Positions 46,006 through 60,193 of a stretch of DNA of 64,000 nt are shown here, piece by piece. The position numbers were made by a program, and so were the translations under genes. The stretch is from Lineus longissimus. Lineage: Eukaryota; Nemertea; Pilidiophora; Heteronemertea; Lineidae. Below the pieces are notes generated by a model, which saw nothing but the letters and a program-made list of their open reading frames with translations, had not been told where the DNA came from and made no database searches. The stretch lies in NCBI RefSeq assembly GCF_910592395.1, contig NC_088318.1, positions 6,220,756 through 6,284,755 on the forward strand. Direction: 5' to 3'. The number at the start of each line of letters is the position of its first letter. Positions within the stretch are counted from its first letter, which is position 1.

Positions 46006-47012
46006 TACTGGATCCACTAACCAGTAAGATCCCAAGCCCGACAATACCCGAGTTCTACTACCACCTCGATGGGTAGAGCCTCAGCGAGTGGGCCTTTCGC
46101 AGCCATATTAGGGTTGGGATATCTTGTCTTCGTTTCTTTCAATTGGTCTTTAATTGTAATATTAAAAGTTCCACTGTAGAGTCATGAATATTCATGACAA
46201 TTACGTTGTTAACTCTTGAATAGATATCCCACCCTTTTAGGGCTGCGAAAGGCCCACTACTGTGCTCGGCTGTTTAGACTCTACCCATCGAGGCGGTGGT
46301 ACAAATCGGGTATTAGAGAGGTTGCGAACCGTCCCGACTCCCACTCCCACTCCGAGTTCAACTCGAGTCGTTCTCGGAACTCGTGACGTCGAAAAGTAGG
46401 TTGCGCGCACCAACGGGAACCGAGTTGGGAGACGTCATTCGGCCAGCCTGCGAGTCACACGATTTTACAATTTTGGTGATTTACAGCTAGTAAAAAGCCG
46501 TTTCCTCTGTAACATGTACGTATTTCTATTGTAAAACTATGAATTACTTCAGTCCTAAGATAACTAGATCCAAAAAGTACAGAGGGGAACAGAGTTTCAT
46601 TCATGAAACTATATTTTGGGGCGACATGACGCACAGTCAGTACACGGCCGTTCTACACAGTTTTGAACACTTCAAAAACAACAAGTTTTCTACGTCTTTT
46701 ACACAAAAATCTTGTTACAACTTAGGTGACGTGCTAGAACAGTGTGTAAGGGATATTGCTTCTTCATTGTCACTTGATTTAAATGTCTAAAAGCTAAGAT
46801 AATGCAAGTGGGAGAACACTTACGAGTTCGCGGCCTCCAACTCGTAAAATCGTCCGAGTTCGTGGAGCAAGACGGGGAAATCCCTCGTGAAGTGATGACG
46901 TAATACGCCAAAACGGAATCACCTCGGAGTGGGAGTGGGAGTGGGGACGGTCCGCAACCTCTCTATTGTCGGGCTTTGGATATTATTGGTGAGTGGATCC
47001 AGTATGTGTCAG
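46006..47012. mobile_element. Palindromic repeat, copy 2, with nested element
   Basis: The ends carry inverted ATACTGGATCCACTAACCAG / CTGAGTGGATCCAGTAT-type sequence and GATCCCAAGCCCGACAATAC. The inner palindrome matches 34738-35030. A second element (46315-46964) has inserted in its right arm; without it the copy would be about 355 bp. Confidence 0.7.
46315..46964. mobile_element. 650-bp nested MITE, 3-bp target duplication
   Basis: The ends AGAGAGGTTGCGAACCGTCC and their inverse GGACGGTCCGCAACCTCTCT continue into inverted ACTCCCACTCCCACTCCGAG runs. ATT flanks both sides (46312-46314, 46965-46967). The empty site is seen in copy 1 (GGGTATTGTCGGG near 35015). An 83-codon frame at 46539-46790 has no recognisable domain. 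Confidence 0.85.
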
Positions 47013-47329
47013 TAGATAGTTTAAAGGAGAAGTTGCCGATTTGGTCTAAGGTGAATATAGATATTTATACGATTCTATCACTGACATAGAAACATTGTTA
47101 TAATAATTTTGTGCATTTTATTGTGAATTCTACAGGCCTCGATATGTGTTCATTTTCATCACTAACCTACAAATTACATCCCACGTTTGTGTGCTTTCTT
47201 GTTTTGTGAGTTTACATTTCTGAAGTATTTTGAAGGTTTTGACAAAAATGTAAGATTATAATGGAAGAGGCATTTAGTAGAATTTCACGATAAGAGCGCG
47301 CATTGAAGATTTTTACCAAATGCCTACAC
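47013..47329. other. Unassigned gap
   Basis: I see nothing recognisable in this stretch. Confidence 0.3.
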
Positions 47330-47590
47330 GACTAGGCCCCGACATACCTCGTGGAACTCTTAGCGCAATCCCCACACCCGACGCTCACGCTTAGGTCTGC
47401 GGAAAAAAGTCTTCTTGCAACGCCAAGGTTCCAAAGCTCTAGTTTTGGCGGGAGAGCTTTCATTTCCGCAGCTCCAGTATTGTGGAATTCCCTCAACAAA
47501 AGCCTACGCCAGATAGACACACTTGAGAAATTCAGGAAGGGCCTAAAGACGGAATGATTCAGGAGGCACTTCATGGTGTGAATTTTTTTT
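47330..47590 (+). mobile_element. LINE 3' fragment (CR1/L2-like)
   Basis: The translation has RSAEKSLLATPRF, GGRAFISAAPVLWNSLN and a following LEKFRKGLKTE. This is the C-terminal tail typical of CR1/L2-group ORF2 proteins. It is a different copy and strand from the LINE at 4342-6483. A poly-T run follows at about 47584. It is a 5'-truncated, dead remnant. Confidence 0.75.
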
Positions 47591-48417
47591 TTTACAAGTA
47601 GTGGGGGGGGCGCTTTTGAACATTTCTAAAGTGGAAATAACGCCTTATGAATGTAACTTTACCATTACTATTGCTATTACGATTCATGTATTCCAAACTA
47701 CAATATTTTAAACAAGTACATGTACTGGATTTTCTTTCTTTGATGTTATCAGAAATCAACTCACTTGCTACAGCTTGTCTCTCTTTCGATTCTAACGAAC
47801 AAACTGTTCGGGAAAAATTATGATTCTCCTCAGACCGAGTGGGTTGTGGTTGAGAACCTTTACATGTAAATGATATAAATGACTGAAAAGTAGGAATAAA
47901 CAGCAGCTAATAAAATAAAAGTGGGTGTTTAAAACTTCGTTGTTTTAGATGATACGGCTTTTTATTTTTCTTGCGGTCTTATGGTTGTGATGCGACCATG
48001 CAAACGCCCACGGAACTTGATTGCGCTCTAGCAGTCAACTTCCCCTCTGGCGCATTTGTCCCCATGGTAAATATCACCGGAGGAAACGAAATAAACTGGG
48101 CAACGGCGAAGAAACACACAGACTGGTCACCTCGTGCACAATGACCACTTGTAAAAAGTGGCAATAATAGTCATGAAAATTCCTTTGAGGAGACCGATTC
48201 AACACTCCGGCTAGCAGAGGGAATCGTTGATAACAATTCATCGAGAATTGCATTTACATATTTCGTACTTGCTCACTGGGCATCTGAACGTATACGAATT
48301 GCCTACTTTCTTGCCGAATGATGCCGAGAAGACGCTACGAAATATGTTCCTGGCGTCGTTTCTGCACCTGGCCCCTTGTGGAGTGTCCCAGAGTTACATT
48401 TCTGGTGAAATTCCAGT
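47591..48417. other. Region downstream of 2A
   Basis: No gene is seen. 48340-48417 resembles the 3' flanks of other family 2 loci (TTTCTGGTGAAATTCCAG), so the tandem unit extends past the stop codon. Confidence 0.4.
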
Positions 48418-51162
48418 TTATTGTCTTTGCCTAAACAGCAAGACATTACGAAATATGCTCCTGACGTCGTTCCTGTACCTGGTCCCTCCCGCGAGACAGT
48501 AAAGGTAGAAGTTAATGGCGGAGTTCGAGTGCCAGAGACTGCCCACGATCCAAGCTAGGGCGGTATAACGAAGATTCCAATATGGCGAACTCAAATCATA
48601 AAGTTCGCGAAGTTCAGGAATGCCATCAATTACAACGAAAGATAACCTGTATGGCATTGACGTAATCACGTATGCAACGCAAACGATTATCAACATCCGG
48701 GTTATATATCTTGTATCTTTCTCGCGAGATTTAAGTCCGCCATTTTGATCCGCCATTTTGATTTTGGAGCTATTCAGCGTAATGATGATCCAGATATTAC
48801 AGACGACAATGATACTCAGTGGAAGCAGCGTCCCGATAAAAAGATGAAACGCAACGACCACCGTTTCTAGGAAAGAGTAATCACTTGTAAGTACACGAAG
48901 CATCAGAGGACCTAAATTGAAATTCATGCAGTTAATTACTGTTTCATAAAAATAGTATATATATATTTTATTAACGTGTCACCTTTTACAAAAAGCCAGC
49001 CTGCAAAGGCTTACGAGACACAATAATTCATAATTTGCAAACGGGAGCGCAACATGTCGACCGCGGCAAAGGGAGGGGTGGTCCGACCATACACGACTTA
49101 TTCTACTTAAGATTTGAGGCGGTTTATTTACGCATTTGGTAGATGAGTCGTATATAGCTAGCTACACGTCCTGCCACTGTCGGACTCGACAGAAGCGCAT
49201 TCAGTCCACCGCTCCGGTCCATGGAACCAACATTTTCACCAATATCCAACAGCAAGTCCACCCGCTCTCGGCTATATTTTGTACACTCCAAAAGAAAATG
49301 GAACTCATCTTCCACTTTTTCATCACCACAGCTCTTACAGGTTCTATTTTCAAGCGGCACACCCCGATATCGTCCTAATTCTATACCTAGAGGGAATGTA
49401 CCGTTACGCATTCTTGCTATTGTAGACCTACTTGCCCTACTTAGTGGCAATAAAACATATCTCTCCGTACCGAATTCCTGTTTTAACAACTTAAACGTTC
49501 GTAGTTTTAGCATGTTCACCACCTCATTTTTCCATTTAACCACATAATTTGCCATGAGAGCGTCCCTTATCTGGCCTGAAAGCTCCCTATTTTCTGCTGC
49601 TGAGAATATCCTGTGTAGCATGGGAGCATCATAAATGTTAGTCATATTACAATCGTGCAAAATAGTTTTTATACTTTTGCACCAGTTATCTTTCCCTTGT
49701 CTAGATAACTCATAATCCCATAGAAATATGTGCTGGTGCAAACATTGAGCAGGGACCAGTGTACAACGTTCCCAAACAATAGATATGACCAAGAAAGGCT
49801 GTTGTTCGGTTAGTGAATGCAGTGAATAGGGGAACAAAAGTGAAACAATGCAATGCAGGACAAATTGACAGATGTTACACCGGCCATACGATCCACGAAT
49901 CATTTCAATTTACAATCAACTGAGAATTCAAACGAAGATCTGAAGCTGATCTAGCCCATCTTGACCCGAAATGTTTTGAGATCGCTCACTGGATCTCGAT
50001 AGTGGTGACGCAAACGCATGGGAGTCAAGATGGATCTAGCAGAACGATCGAGTTGAGCTGGAACAGCGCGAAATTCATCCCTCTTACAATGCATACTCAC
50101 CGTCCTGTTTGTAAGCGAAGAATATGTGTAGATTTAACACCATGATTGTGGTGTAAGTGATGACAACCGCTCTCGCAGTTCGGCCAGTTGTGCACAATCT
50201 GATAGCCTGAAGAGGGAAACGAACGGCGATCACACGATCGATGGACACCAAAGACAGACACAGGCCGGAGATTGTGTTGAACGTAAAGGCGTTGTACCAA
50301 AATAATCTGGAGGGAGAAAGCAAATTAAGGATATAAAGAATAAAATGTAGTAATTATAGTGGGTTGAGCCAGTAAAAACAATTGCCGATCCGATCGGCCG
50401 GCCGTCTCATGTGAGAGAACAAAGTGTAGAACACCCATCGAATTCATCATCCTCAACAACAGCAGTGTATATGACCGTTTATACACTGATGTTATCATGT
50501 AATACCTAATCTAATCAAATGCCCCCCAGAGTGCAAAATTCTCAGTCGGATCTCTTCATTGAGTATTCCTTTCCGACAACAGATTTCTGATAGGCTCAGG
50601 GCCATGTTTTGTTGGTGTTTTTTCTGACGTTGTCGTCGTCAACAGATGTGAAGCAGGGGAAGGCAGAAAAGCAGTTCAGATGTCTCGGTAGTAATTAAGG
50701 TTACTGACAAACGGTAAAAATACCTATCCAGAACAAACTATGCAAGTATTTGTCTAGTTTTCAACATCATCAATATAGAAGGAATCTTGGTCCACTCATG
50801 GACCTTTGCCGTAACAATATCCTCAATGGTTCGACTTACTGAAGTGGTATTTCTCCAATGTAACCCTTGACGATCCAAAACATGATCGACTGGCAAGCAC
50901 CTAAATTCATAATGACCAGAAAGTCGGCACCAGCAATGGCGGCCATGTAAAGACACGCGGCATTCGCCCTGTTCGTCTTCTGTAGAGATATCACGAAAGC
51001 TAAGATATTACCAGGGATGCCGAATGCGGCTAAGAACATTCCCATGTATTTCGTGCAAACCTCGATTACTAACAAATACACTGGGTCATCAGGTACCGAT
51101 GATGTCGTAATGGCACTGTCGTTGAGGGCGGTCGATGATGATTTACTCATGGCTAGGGTCAT
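48418..51162 (-). CDS. Family 2 class A GPCR, locus 2A (intact, three exons)
   Basis: Exons: 51162-50840 (TM1, TM2), 50306-50101 (TM3, TM4), 48911-48418 (TM5-TM7), giving 340 aa. The donors read GTAAGT and GTGAGT, the acceptors CTCCAG and TTTAG, and phases join as Q and as D-G. Landmarks: GIPGNIL in TM1, DRVIAVRFPL after TM3 (a DRY variant), and NFYLY in TM7 followed by RNDVRSIF of helix 8. No cysteine is at the top of TM3 or in the short ECL2, so the usual disulfide is absent. Intron 1 is 533 bp; intron 2 (1,189 bp) holds a LINE fragment. TAA of the stop is part of an AATAAA. The ligand is unknown; a plasma-membrane receptor is inferred. Confidence 0.88.
49124..49903 (-). mobile_element. LINE ORF2 C-terminal fragment in intron 2 of 2A
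   Basis: The frame of about 259 codons includes KLRTFKLLKQEFG, an IARMRNGTFPLGIELGRYRG block and a zinc-binding CKSCGDEKVEDEFHFLLEC motif (C-x2-C...H-x4-C). This arrangement is found at the C-terminus of many animal non-LTR retrotransposon ORF2 proteins. It has no RT catalytic core, so it is truncated. It is in the same orientation as the host gene and absent from intron 2 of 2D. Confidence 0.75.
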
Positions 51163-52239
51163 CTGTATATTGTTATCCTTCTCGGTCCACTGGTCTTCTC
51201 AGTCGTTGAACGAAAACGCGTTTGCAAAATGGCAAGTTCGCATAGGTCCACTGAAGTGGAACTGTGTGAAACTCTCTGAAACCAACTGTCCACGTGTCTG
51301 TTTCCGCGCCCTTTTACCAGTTTAGATAATCAGGCAATGTTCCCGAGTGGCCCAGACTACCTCATGGTCCTCTCCACACCATCGTCTATTTGACATGGAC
51401 CCGTCGATTCTATTCTGTCGAGGCATTTCCAAAGGATTAGAGCGACAGATAACACCGGAACAACCCTACAAAAGAGCTTTGGGCTCCGTTTAATAACAGT
51501 GTAAGTATATACGGCCAGCGTGATGACTAAATACAATGGCGGCTTTCCGATGCAGAACGCAGTTCGTGACACGAAGCCAGAATCCCACCAGAACGTGAGT
51601 CTCTGACTGTCGCCAATGGTCTCGACGATGGTTTTGAAGGAACTGGCGATATTAGCAATTGACGCGCCAGCTTATATTTGAGTCAAAACTGTTTCATGTA
51701 TGAAATGTGAGATACTGTAGCAGCGATAATATCCACTTTACACCGCAGTACAATGGTGTTTTTTCGCAGGTCCTCGATCATTGGCTTGTTATTAACCAAG
51801 TGTATCATATCCATATGATACACATTTCTCTCACAGCATATACCATGTTTAGTAAATATATTCTCTGGCGATATCTAAGCCATGTGACTTTGCCTAAGTA
51901 TGACCTTTAGGCCTACCGAGGAATTTCGTAATGAATTGTCCAAATTAAGGATGATTTTGTACCAGCAATACAATGCCCTTCTTTTTCCAGCAATGGAGAG
52001 TTTCACTTAGACCCATGCTACACAGGGATACCAAAACTGCACATGCAGCTTTCACAAGTTTTGATTGGACTGCGTCATTGAATATCCACAACAAAATTAC
52101 GCCTAAAGAGAATTGGCCTTTTCTGGGAGAGAATTGGGATAAAATTCTACTTTTCTTCAGCTTGTCAGGAATGAAAAGTCTCATTTGAAGATCCTTGTGG
52201 AGACGCCCAGAGTTACCACATTTCTGGTGAAATTCCAGT
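51163..52239. other. Upstream region of 2A, duplicated at 2D
   Basis: 51170-51900 matches 60200-60950 upstream of 2D closely, including CCCGAGTGGCCCAGACTAC and the TTGACTCAAATA / GTATGAAATGTGAGATACTG segments. Weakly conserved frames on the - strand (51357-51572 and 60441-60707) do not stay aligned in frame. The region therefore looks like promoter and 5' UTR rather than a gene. Confidence 0.5.
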
Positions 52240-53826
52240 TTATTGTCTTGGCATAAACAGCAAAACTTTACGAAATATGCTCCTGACGTTGTTTCTGTAC
52301 CTGGCCCTCCCGCGAGACAGTAAAGGTAGAAGTTAATGGCAAAGTTCAAGTGCCAGAGAGTGGACAAGATCCAAACTAGGGCGGAATAACGGAGATTCCA
52401 ATATGGCGAACTCAAATCATATAGATCACGAAGTTCAGGAACGCCGTCAATTACTACGAAAGTTAACCTGTATGGCATTGACGTAATCACGTATGCAACG
52501 CAAACGATTATCGACATCCGGTATCTTTCTCGCGAGATTTAAGTCCGCCATTTTGATCTGCCATCTTGACCATGGAGCTATTTAGTGTGCTGACGATCCA
52601 GATATTGCAGACGACAATGATACTCAGTGGAAGCAGCGTCCCGATGAAAAGATGAAACGCAACGACCAGCGTTTCTAGGTAAGTGTTGCCACGAATGAGC
52701 ACACGAAGCAATAGAGGACCTAAATTTAATCAGCAAATCATTGTATTATTAAAGATTTAGTTTATGGGAGTCTTAATTTATAAACTCCTAATGTTATCGA
52801 CAATGGTATGCTGCAGACAACTATAGAATAGTGCAAGGAAAAAAAACACACGATAAACAAGACTCTGCACACGAACAGATCTTACCATCCTTTTTGTAAA
52901 CAACGAAAATATGGAGGTTGACGGTCATGATGGCGGTGTATGTGATGACTATCGTCCTCTTGGCTCGACCTGTGGTGCACAGCCTGGCAGCTCGAAGTGG
53001 AAAACGAACCGCGATCACACGATCTATGGACATCAAGGTCAGACACAGACCTGAGATAGGGCCGAACGTGTAGGCGCTGTACCAACAAAACCTGGAAAGA
53101 GAAAGCACTACTTTTACGTAAAGGGGATAATGTCAGGATCGTGTACCAAAAACACGTACACAAGGACTTTACTTTGTGACAGATAATATGTTATCAATAT
53201 GGTTAAGGGAGTTGAGTTAGTGAAGAAAACGCTCGCTTAGAGATCGAGCAGGAGTTCTCAACTGTCCTCCGGCCTCACATGTTAGAGTAAAGGGTATCTC
53301 ATTGGCATTCCACATCGGCATTCTTCATTTCGACAACTGATTTCTCATTGGCCTTGAGCCATCTTTCTCGTTGTTGTTGATGGTGTTGTTGTTGTCGGTA
53401 GTTTTTCAGGGCCGGAAGAGCAGTTCAGCTATAGCCAAGTTAGGCATAGGTACACTAACGTTTCTGCCAAACTATGTAGACCTTTCTTATGTTCAGTTTC
53501 CTCAAAAGTTCGACTTACTGAAGTGGTATTTCTCCAATGTAACCTTTGACGATCAAGAATATGGTCGACTGGCAAGTAGCATTATTAACAATGACTAGAA
53601 AGTCAGCACCAGCAATGGCAGCCATGTAAAGACACGCGGCACTCGTCCTGTTCGACCTCTGCAAGGATATCACTAAAGCAAGGATATTACCAGGGATGCC
53701 GAATGCGGCCAAGAACATTCCCATGTATTTCGTGCAAGCCTCGATTACGAACATAAATACTGTGTCAGTTTCCCATGTTGCCGTTACGACAGTGTCACTG
53801 AGAGAGGTCGATGCAGATTGTTTCAT
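52240..53826 (-). pseudogene. Family 2 GPCR pseudogene, locus 2B
   Basis: Exon 1 (53826-53519, starting at the ATG of MKQSAST) and exon 2 (53091-52886) are intact, with good GTAAGT and GTAAGA donors. Exon 3 (52720-52240) has a 13-nt deletion after SREKDT (about 52517) and a 1-nt deletion near the C-terminus (about 52310), so TM6-TM7 are out of frame. The stop overlaps the AATAAA of the paralogues. The N-terminus differs from 2A and 2D (SASTSLSD against SSSTALND), marking a second subfamily. Confidence 0.88.
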
Positions 53827-54704
53827 TGTTCCTTGACCGTAGGCTTTATCGTGTTCATTAAATTTACATTTTTCCAAAGCTGGCTAACATTCACACGGGA
53901 AGCTGAACCCACGCTTAATTGTGCAAACTCAGTGAATTGAAAAGTCCCATCACTCGGCCAGCCAACAGATCGGTTTCAGCCGACACAAGAAAACATGTCT
54001 GCAAACTGGCTAAATCTTTGAGGAATCGTTAAAGCCTTTGTCCAAGCTTTGTCAAAGGTCAATGACAGTCACCAACAATTCACGATAACACCGGCTTCGG
54101 ACTCCGTCTGACATTGAACGTTGGACAAATGTGAGTAGTATTGTGATGGACTAATTGCAGCTGCTAGATCCACCGACTACCGAAGCTGCAGTACACAGAT
54201 CATCACTGAAAGCTAGATAATGCGAGTACTTGAATGTATTTGCCATTGTCTCGACAGATCAAGGAGTTTGAAGAAACAGGCGATTACTGAAGATAACTTG
54301 ACTCGCCTGCTGACATTGGATACCACTTTGTTTCGTGCGCGAAATATGAGAAGCTACAGCAGCTATGGTATCAAATCACTATGATACTTTTTTCGGTTAT
54401 CGATGTCGATGAAATGGGGCTTTTCCTTCGGCATTTTATAAACAAAGTGTCACAGAAATGGTATTAAGTACATTTCTCATACAGCAAATGTTCTTTGCCT
54501 TTACCTAAATTGTATAATTTGAGCTAGGTTTTCCGATATACAGTTCTTCGAAATCCTTTTCACAATACCATATCTAGACGTAGGCTATTGAAAGGTCAAT
54601 AAAGTAGTGCCAAGTCTCGTATAAAGATATGAAATACTGACAAGAGTCGTACAGTGATAAATGACAGGTACGTCAGTTTGATGACATCATGTGGATAATA
54701 CACT
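53827..54704. other. Upstream region shared by 2B, 2C and 2E
   Basis: 53870-54350 matches 57240-57720 and 63400-63860 (for example AACAATTCACGATAACACCGGCTTCGG and CACTTTGTTTCGTGC). It is thus the conserved 5' flank of the second subfamily and probably holds its promoter. It does not match the flanks of 2A and 2D. Confidence 0.5.
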
Positions 54705-55554
54705 TTATTGTCTTTGCCTTTGCATCAAGAATTACGAAATATTTTCCTCACGTCATTTCTGTTCTTGGCACCTCCCGATCCCGCCACACTACAGTAGAGG
54801 TATAAGTTGATGGCGTAGTTCAAGTGCCACCGTTTCGAAGTGATCCATCCCAACGCAATGTAACGGACATTCCAGTACGGCAAACTCAACCATAAAGTTC
54901 GCGAAGTGTAGGAATGCCGTCTATTACAACGAAAGTTGGCCTGTATGGCATTGGCGTAATCACGTAGGGAAAGCAGACTATATATCATCAATATCCAGGT
55001 CATATATCTGGTATCTTTCTCGCGAGATTTCTGTCCGCCATTTTTATGTTGAAGCTGTTCAGTGTAATGATAATCCAGATATTACAGACGACAATGATAC
55101 TCAGTTGAAGCAGCGTCCCGATGAAAAAATGAATTGCAACGACCAGCGTTTTTTTATAAGAGCTGACAAAACAGAGCACACGAATCAATAGAGGACCTAA
55201 ATTGAATCAGCAAATCATTGTTTTATAATAGATTTAGTTTATTTTCACTCCTAATGTTATCAACAATGGTATGGTGCAGAAGACTATAGAATAGTGCAAG
55301 GAAAAACGACACCCGATAAAAAAGACTCAACACACGAACAGTTCTTACCATCCTGTTTGTAAACAACGAAAATATTGAGATCAACGGTCATGATTGCGGT
55401 GAATGTGATGACTACCGCCCTCTTGGCTCGGCCTGTGGTGCACAACTTGGCAGCTCGAAGTGGAAAACAAACCGCTATCACACGATCTATGGACATCAAG
55501 GCCAGACACAGACCTGATATTGTGCCAAACGTGTAGGCGTTGTACCAAAATAAT
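54705..55554 (-). pseudogene. Extra exon 2-exon 3 cassette after 2C
   Basis: Exon 2' (55554-55349, 206 nt, open, with acceptor CTCCAG and donor GTAAGA) and exon 3' (55196-54705) follow the partial exon 3 of 2C, with no exon 1 of their own. Exon 3' is out of frame after KMADRN (about 55020) and again near 54780. Exon 2' is closest to 2D. It looks like the remainder of a gene whose 5' half was lost. Confidence 0.8.
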
Positions 55555-55815
55555 CTGGAGGGAGAAAGCAGTACTCTACGTAATGTCAGGATCGTGTACC
55601 AAAAACACGTAAACAGGACTTTACTTTGTGACAGATGTAGTTATTATGGTGGAGTCGGTTGAGCCAGTGGAAAAAAGTGCAGGCCGATCGAATCGGTCGG
55701 CCCATGTTCAAAGGGTAGCTAGAACTTCCATGTAATTCCTAATCTTAGCAAATGCCCCTTAGAGCGCACAAATCTCAGTCGGATCTCTTCATTGTGTGTT
55801 CCTTTCTAAAAGGAA

Positions 55816-57172
<1,357 letters not shown>

Positions 57173-58086
57173 TACTCCTTGACAGTATGGTATAAGATGT
57201 TCATCAAATTTACATTCTCCAAAGCTGGGTAACATTCACACGGGAAGCTGAAGCCACGCTGAATTGTGCAAACTCAGTGAACTGTCAAGTCCCATAATCC
57301 GGCCGGCCCATAGATCAGTTTCAGGCGACACAAGGAAACGTGTCTGTAAACTAGCCAATCCTTGAGGACTCGTCGAAGCCTTTGTCGAGGCTTTTCCAAA
57401 GATCAATGAGAGTCACCAACAATTCACGATAACACCGGCTTCGGACTCCATCTAACAGTGAACGTCGGACAAATGTGAGCACAGTGTTGTGATCGACTAA
57501 TTGCTGTTGCAAGATTCATCGACCACCAAAGCTGCAGAACACATTTCACAACACGAAGCTAGAATCGCACCAGAATGCGAGTACATTGTACTTGAATGTA
57601 TTCACCATTGTGTCGATATATCAATGAGTTTGAAGAAACAGGCGATTACTTAACAGAGCTTGACTCACCTGCTGACATCGGATCCCACTTTGTTTCGTGC
57701 GCGAAATTTGAAAGATGTCCATGGAATGGCGCTTTTCTTTTGGCATCTTAGAAACAAAGCGTAACATAAAAAGTATTAAGCACATTTCTCATACAGCAAA
57801 CGGCTTTGATTTCAACTAGCTGTATGATTTGAACTAGGTTTACCGATTACGGTACTTCGAAATCCTTTTTGACAATACCATCCTTTTGACAATACCATAA
57901 TATGGTATTGTCAAAATGATTTCGAAATATTATATTATTTAGAAGTGGGCTACTGGAAGGTCAGTTAAGTCGTGCCAAGTCTCGTATAAAGATATAAAAT
58001 ACAGGCAATCTCGTAGAGCTATGCAAAACAGGCGCATCAGTGTATAATATTGCACAGTTTGATGACATCATGATGTATAATACATT
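57173..58086. other. Upstream flank of 2C
   Basis: 57240-57720 is the shared 5' flank of the subfamily. A perfect 33-bp palindrome with arms TTTTGACAATACCATA lies at 57884-57916. The rest shows nothing recognisable. Confidence 0.5.
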
Positions 58087-60193
58087 TTATTGTCTTTGCT
58101 TAAGCAACAAGACTTTACGAAATATTCTCCTTACGTCGTTTCTGTACTTGGCCCCTCCTGCCACACAGTAGAGGTAGAAGTTAATGGCGGAGTTAAAGTG
58201 CCAGAGATTGGACAAGATCCAAGCTAGGGCGGTATAACGAAGATTCCAATATGGCGAACTCAAATCGTAAAGTTCGCGAAGTTCAGGAATGCCGTCAATT
58301 ACAACGAAAGTTAACCTGTATGGCATCGACGAAATCACGTATGCAACGCAAACGATTATCAACATCCGGGTTATATATCTAGTGTCTTTCTCACGTGATT
58401 TAAGTCCGCCATTCTGATCCGCCATCTTGACCATGGAGTTATTTAGTGTGCTGATAATCCAGATATTGCAGACGACAATGATACTCAGTGGAAGCAGCGT
58501 CCCGATGAAAAGATGAAACGCAACGACCAGCGTTTCTTGATAAGAATTGCCACGAATGAGCACACGAAGCCATAGAGGACCTAAATTGAATCAGCAAATT
58601 CATGTTTTATCATAGATTTAGTTTATTTTCACTCCTAGTGTTATCAACAATGGTATGGTGCAGACAACTATAGAATATGGCAAGGAAAAACGACACACGA
58701 TGAACAAGACTCAACTCACGAACAGTTCTTACCATCCTTTTTGTAAACAACGAAAATATGGAGATTAACGGTCATGATTGCGGTGAATGTGATGACTACC
58801 GCCCTCTTGGCTCGACCTGTGGTGCACAACCTGGCAGCTCGAAGTGGAAAACGAACCGCGATCACACGATCTATGGACATCAAGGCCAGACACAAACCTG
58901 AGATTGTGCCGAACGTGTAGGCGCTGTACCAAAATAATCTGGAGGGAGAAAGCAAATATAGTTATTATGGTGGAGTCGGTTGAGCAAGTGTAAAAAAGTG
59001 CCCCTTAGAGCGCACAAATCTCAGTCGGATCTCTTCATTGTGTGTTCCTTTCTGAAATTTCTGATGGGCTAAGGGCCATCTTCACCCCGACTGATCAGAT
59101 CTGCATTCTAACGAGCAACTACCATACCGACAATCTGCCTGAGCCATAATTTACAAACATGGAAAATCTGCTATGGAATTTTCTATCAAATCTTCTTGTA
59201 CTGCAAGAAAGCATTGTATCCTGTGATTCGAATGCTTGTATTCGGATCTAGGGAAGATTTGGAATGCATCCATTCCTTATTCATCCTTTTCGATAGGATA
59301 ATTTGCTAAATTAGAGTCATTCAAATGACCGCGGATTGTGCCGATTCAAAAGTAAACAAAACAGTCTTGTCGATCTTTGAATGCAAGCATGCTTCTTGTC
59401 CGAATCTACCTTATTACTGAATCAAATGTTATGTGTGAAATGTCAATCTTTTGGTTAATGTTCGGAGATCCGAAAGGAGGCATTAATTTTTCGTGGTCAG
59501 GCGATTTCTTGAAGAAGAAAGGAATTTTCTGGTGCTCAATTGAAATATCATCGCTGGGCGTGCATATAAAATCAGGCATTGGCTGCTCGACAAAATGGGA
59601 TCCGGAATTGCCCGTCAGTTTGGAGGTCTGATCTTCCTGCAATGGTTTTTTTAGTATTGTTGTTGCTACTGTTTCCGTTGTTGTCGTCGTTATCGGTAGT
59701 GAAGCAGGGGAAGACAGAAAAGCAGTTTAGATGCATCGGTAGAAATTTAGCTTACTAACAAACTAAACCTTTCCAGAACAAACCAAGTAGTTCATTATCA
59801 TCAACATAGAAGGAATTTTGGTGCACACATTGACCTTTGCTATAACAGTTTCGTCTACGGTTCGACTTACTGAAGTGGTATTTCTCCAATGTTACCCTTG
59901 ACGATCCAGAACATGGTCGATTGGCTCACAGCGAAATTGACAAGGACCAGCGAGTCTGCAGCAGCAATGGCGGCCATGTAAAGACACGCGGCACTCGTCC
60001 TGTTCGACTTCTGTAGAGATATCACCAAAGCAAGGATATTGCCAGGGATGCCGAATGTGGCTAAGAATATTCCCATGTATTTCGTACAAATCTCGATTAC
60101 CAACAAATACACTGTGTCATCAATTGCCGATGCTTCCGTAATGGCGCTGTCGTTGAGGGCGGTCGATGATGATTTACTCATGGCTAGGGTCAT
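58087..60193 (-). CDS. Family 2 class A GPCR, locus 2D (intact, three exons)
   Basis: Exons 60193-59871, 58938-58733 and 58580-58087 give 323 + 206 + 494 nt, 340 aa, with GTAAGT and GTAAGA donors, CTCCAG and TTTAG acceptors and the same phases as 2A. TM1 has GIPGNIL, TM3 ends in DRVIAVRFPLRA, TM6 has MPYRL and TM7 has NFYLY before a basic helix 8 (KYRNDVRRIF). As in 2A, cysteines at TM3 and ECL2 are absent. Intron 1 is 932 bp, intron 2 only 152 bp, so no hidden cysteine exon is likely there. The stop TAA lies inside AATAAA (58086-58091). Upstream sequence is shared with 2A. Confidence 0.9.

Noticed and set aside
51357-51572. Possible upstream exon of 2A
   Set aside because: The counterpart at 60441-60707 does not keep the same frame, so shared upstream non-coding DNA is the better reading.
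58700-58735. Longer exon 2 in family 2 reading through the donor to include CS residues
   Set aside because: In 2D a stop follows within a few codons, and an alternative GTGAGT donor would put exon 3 out of frame.
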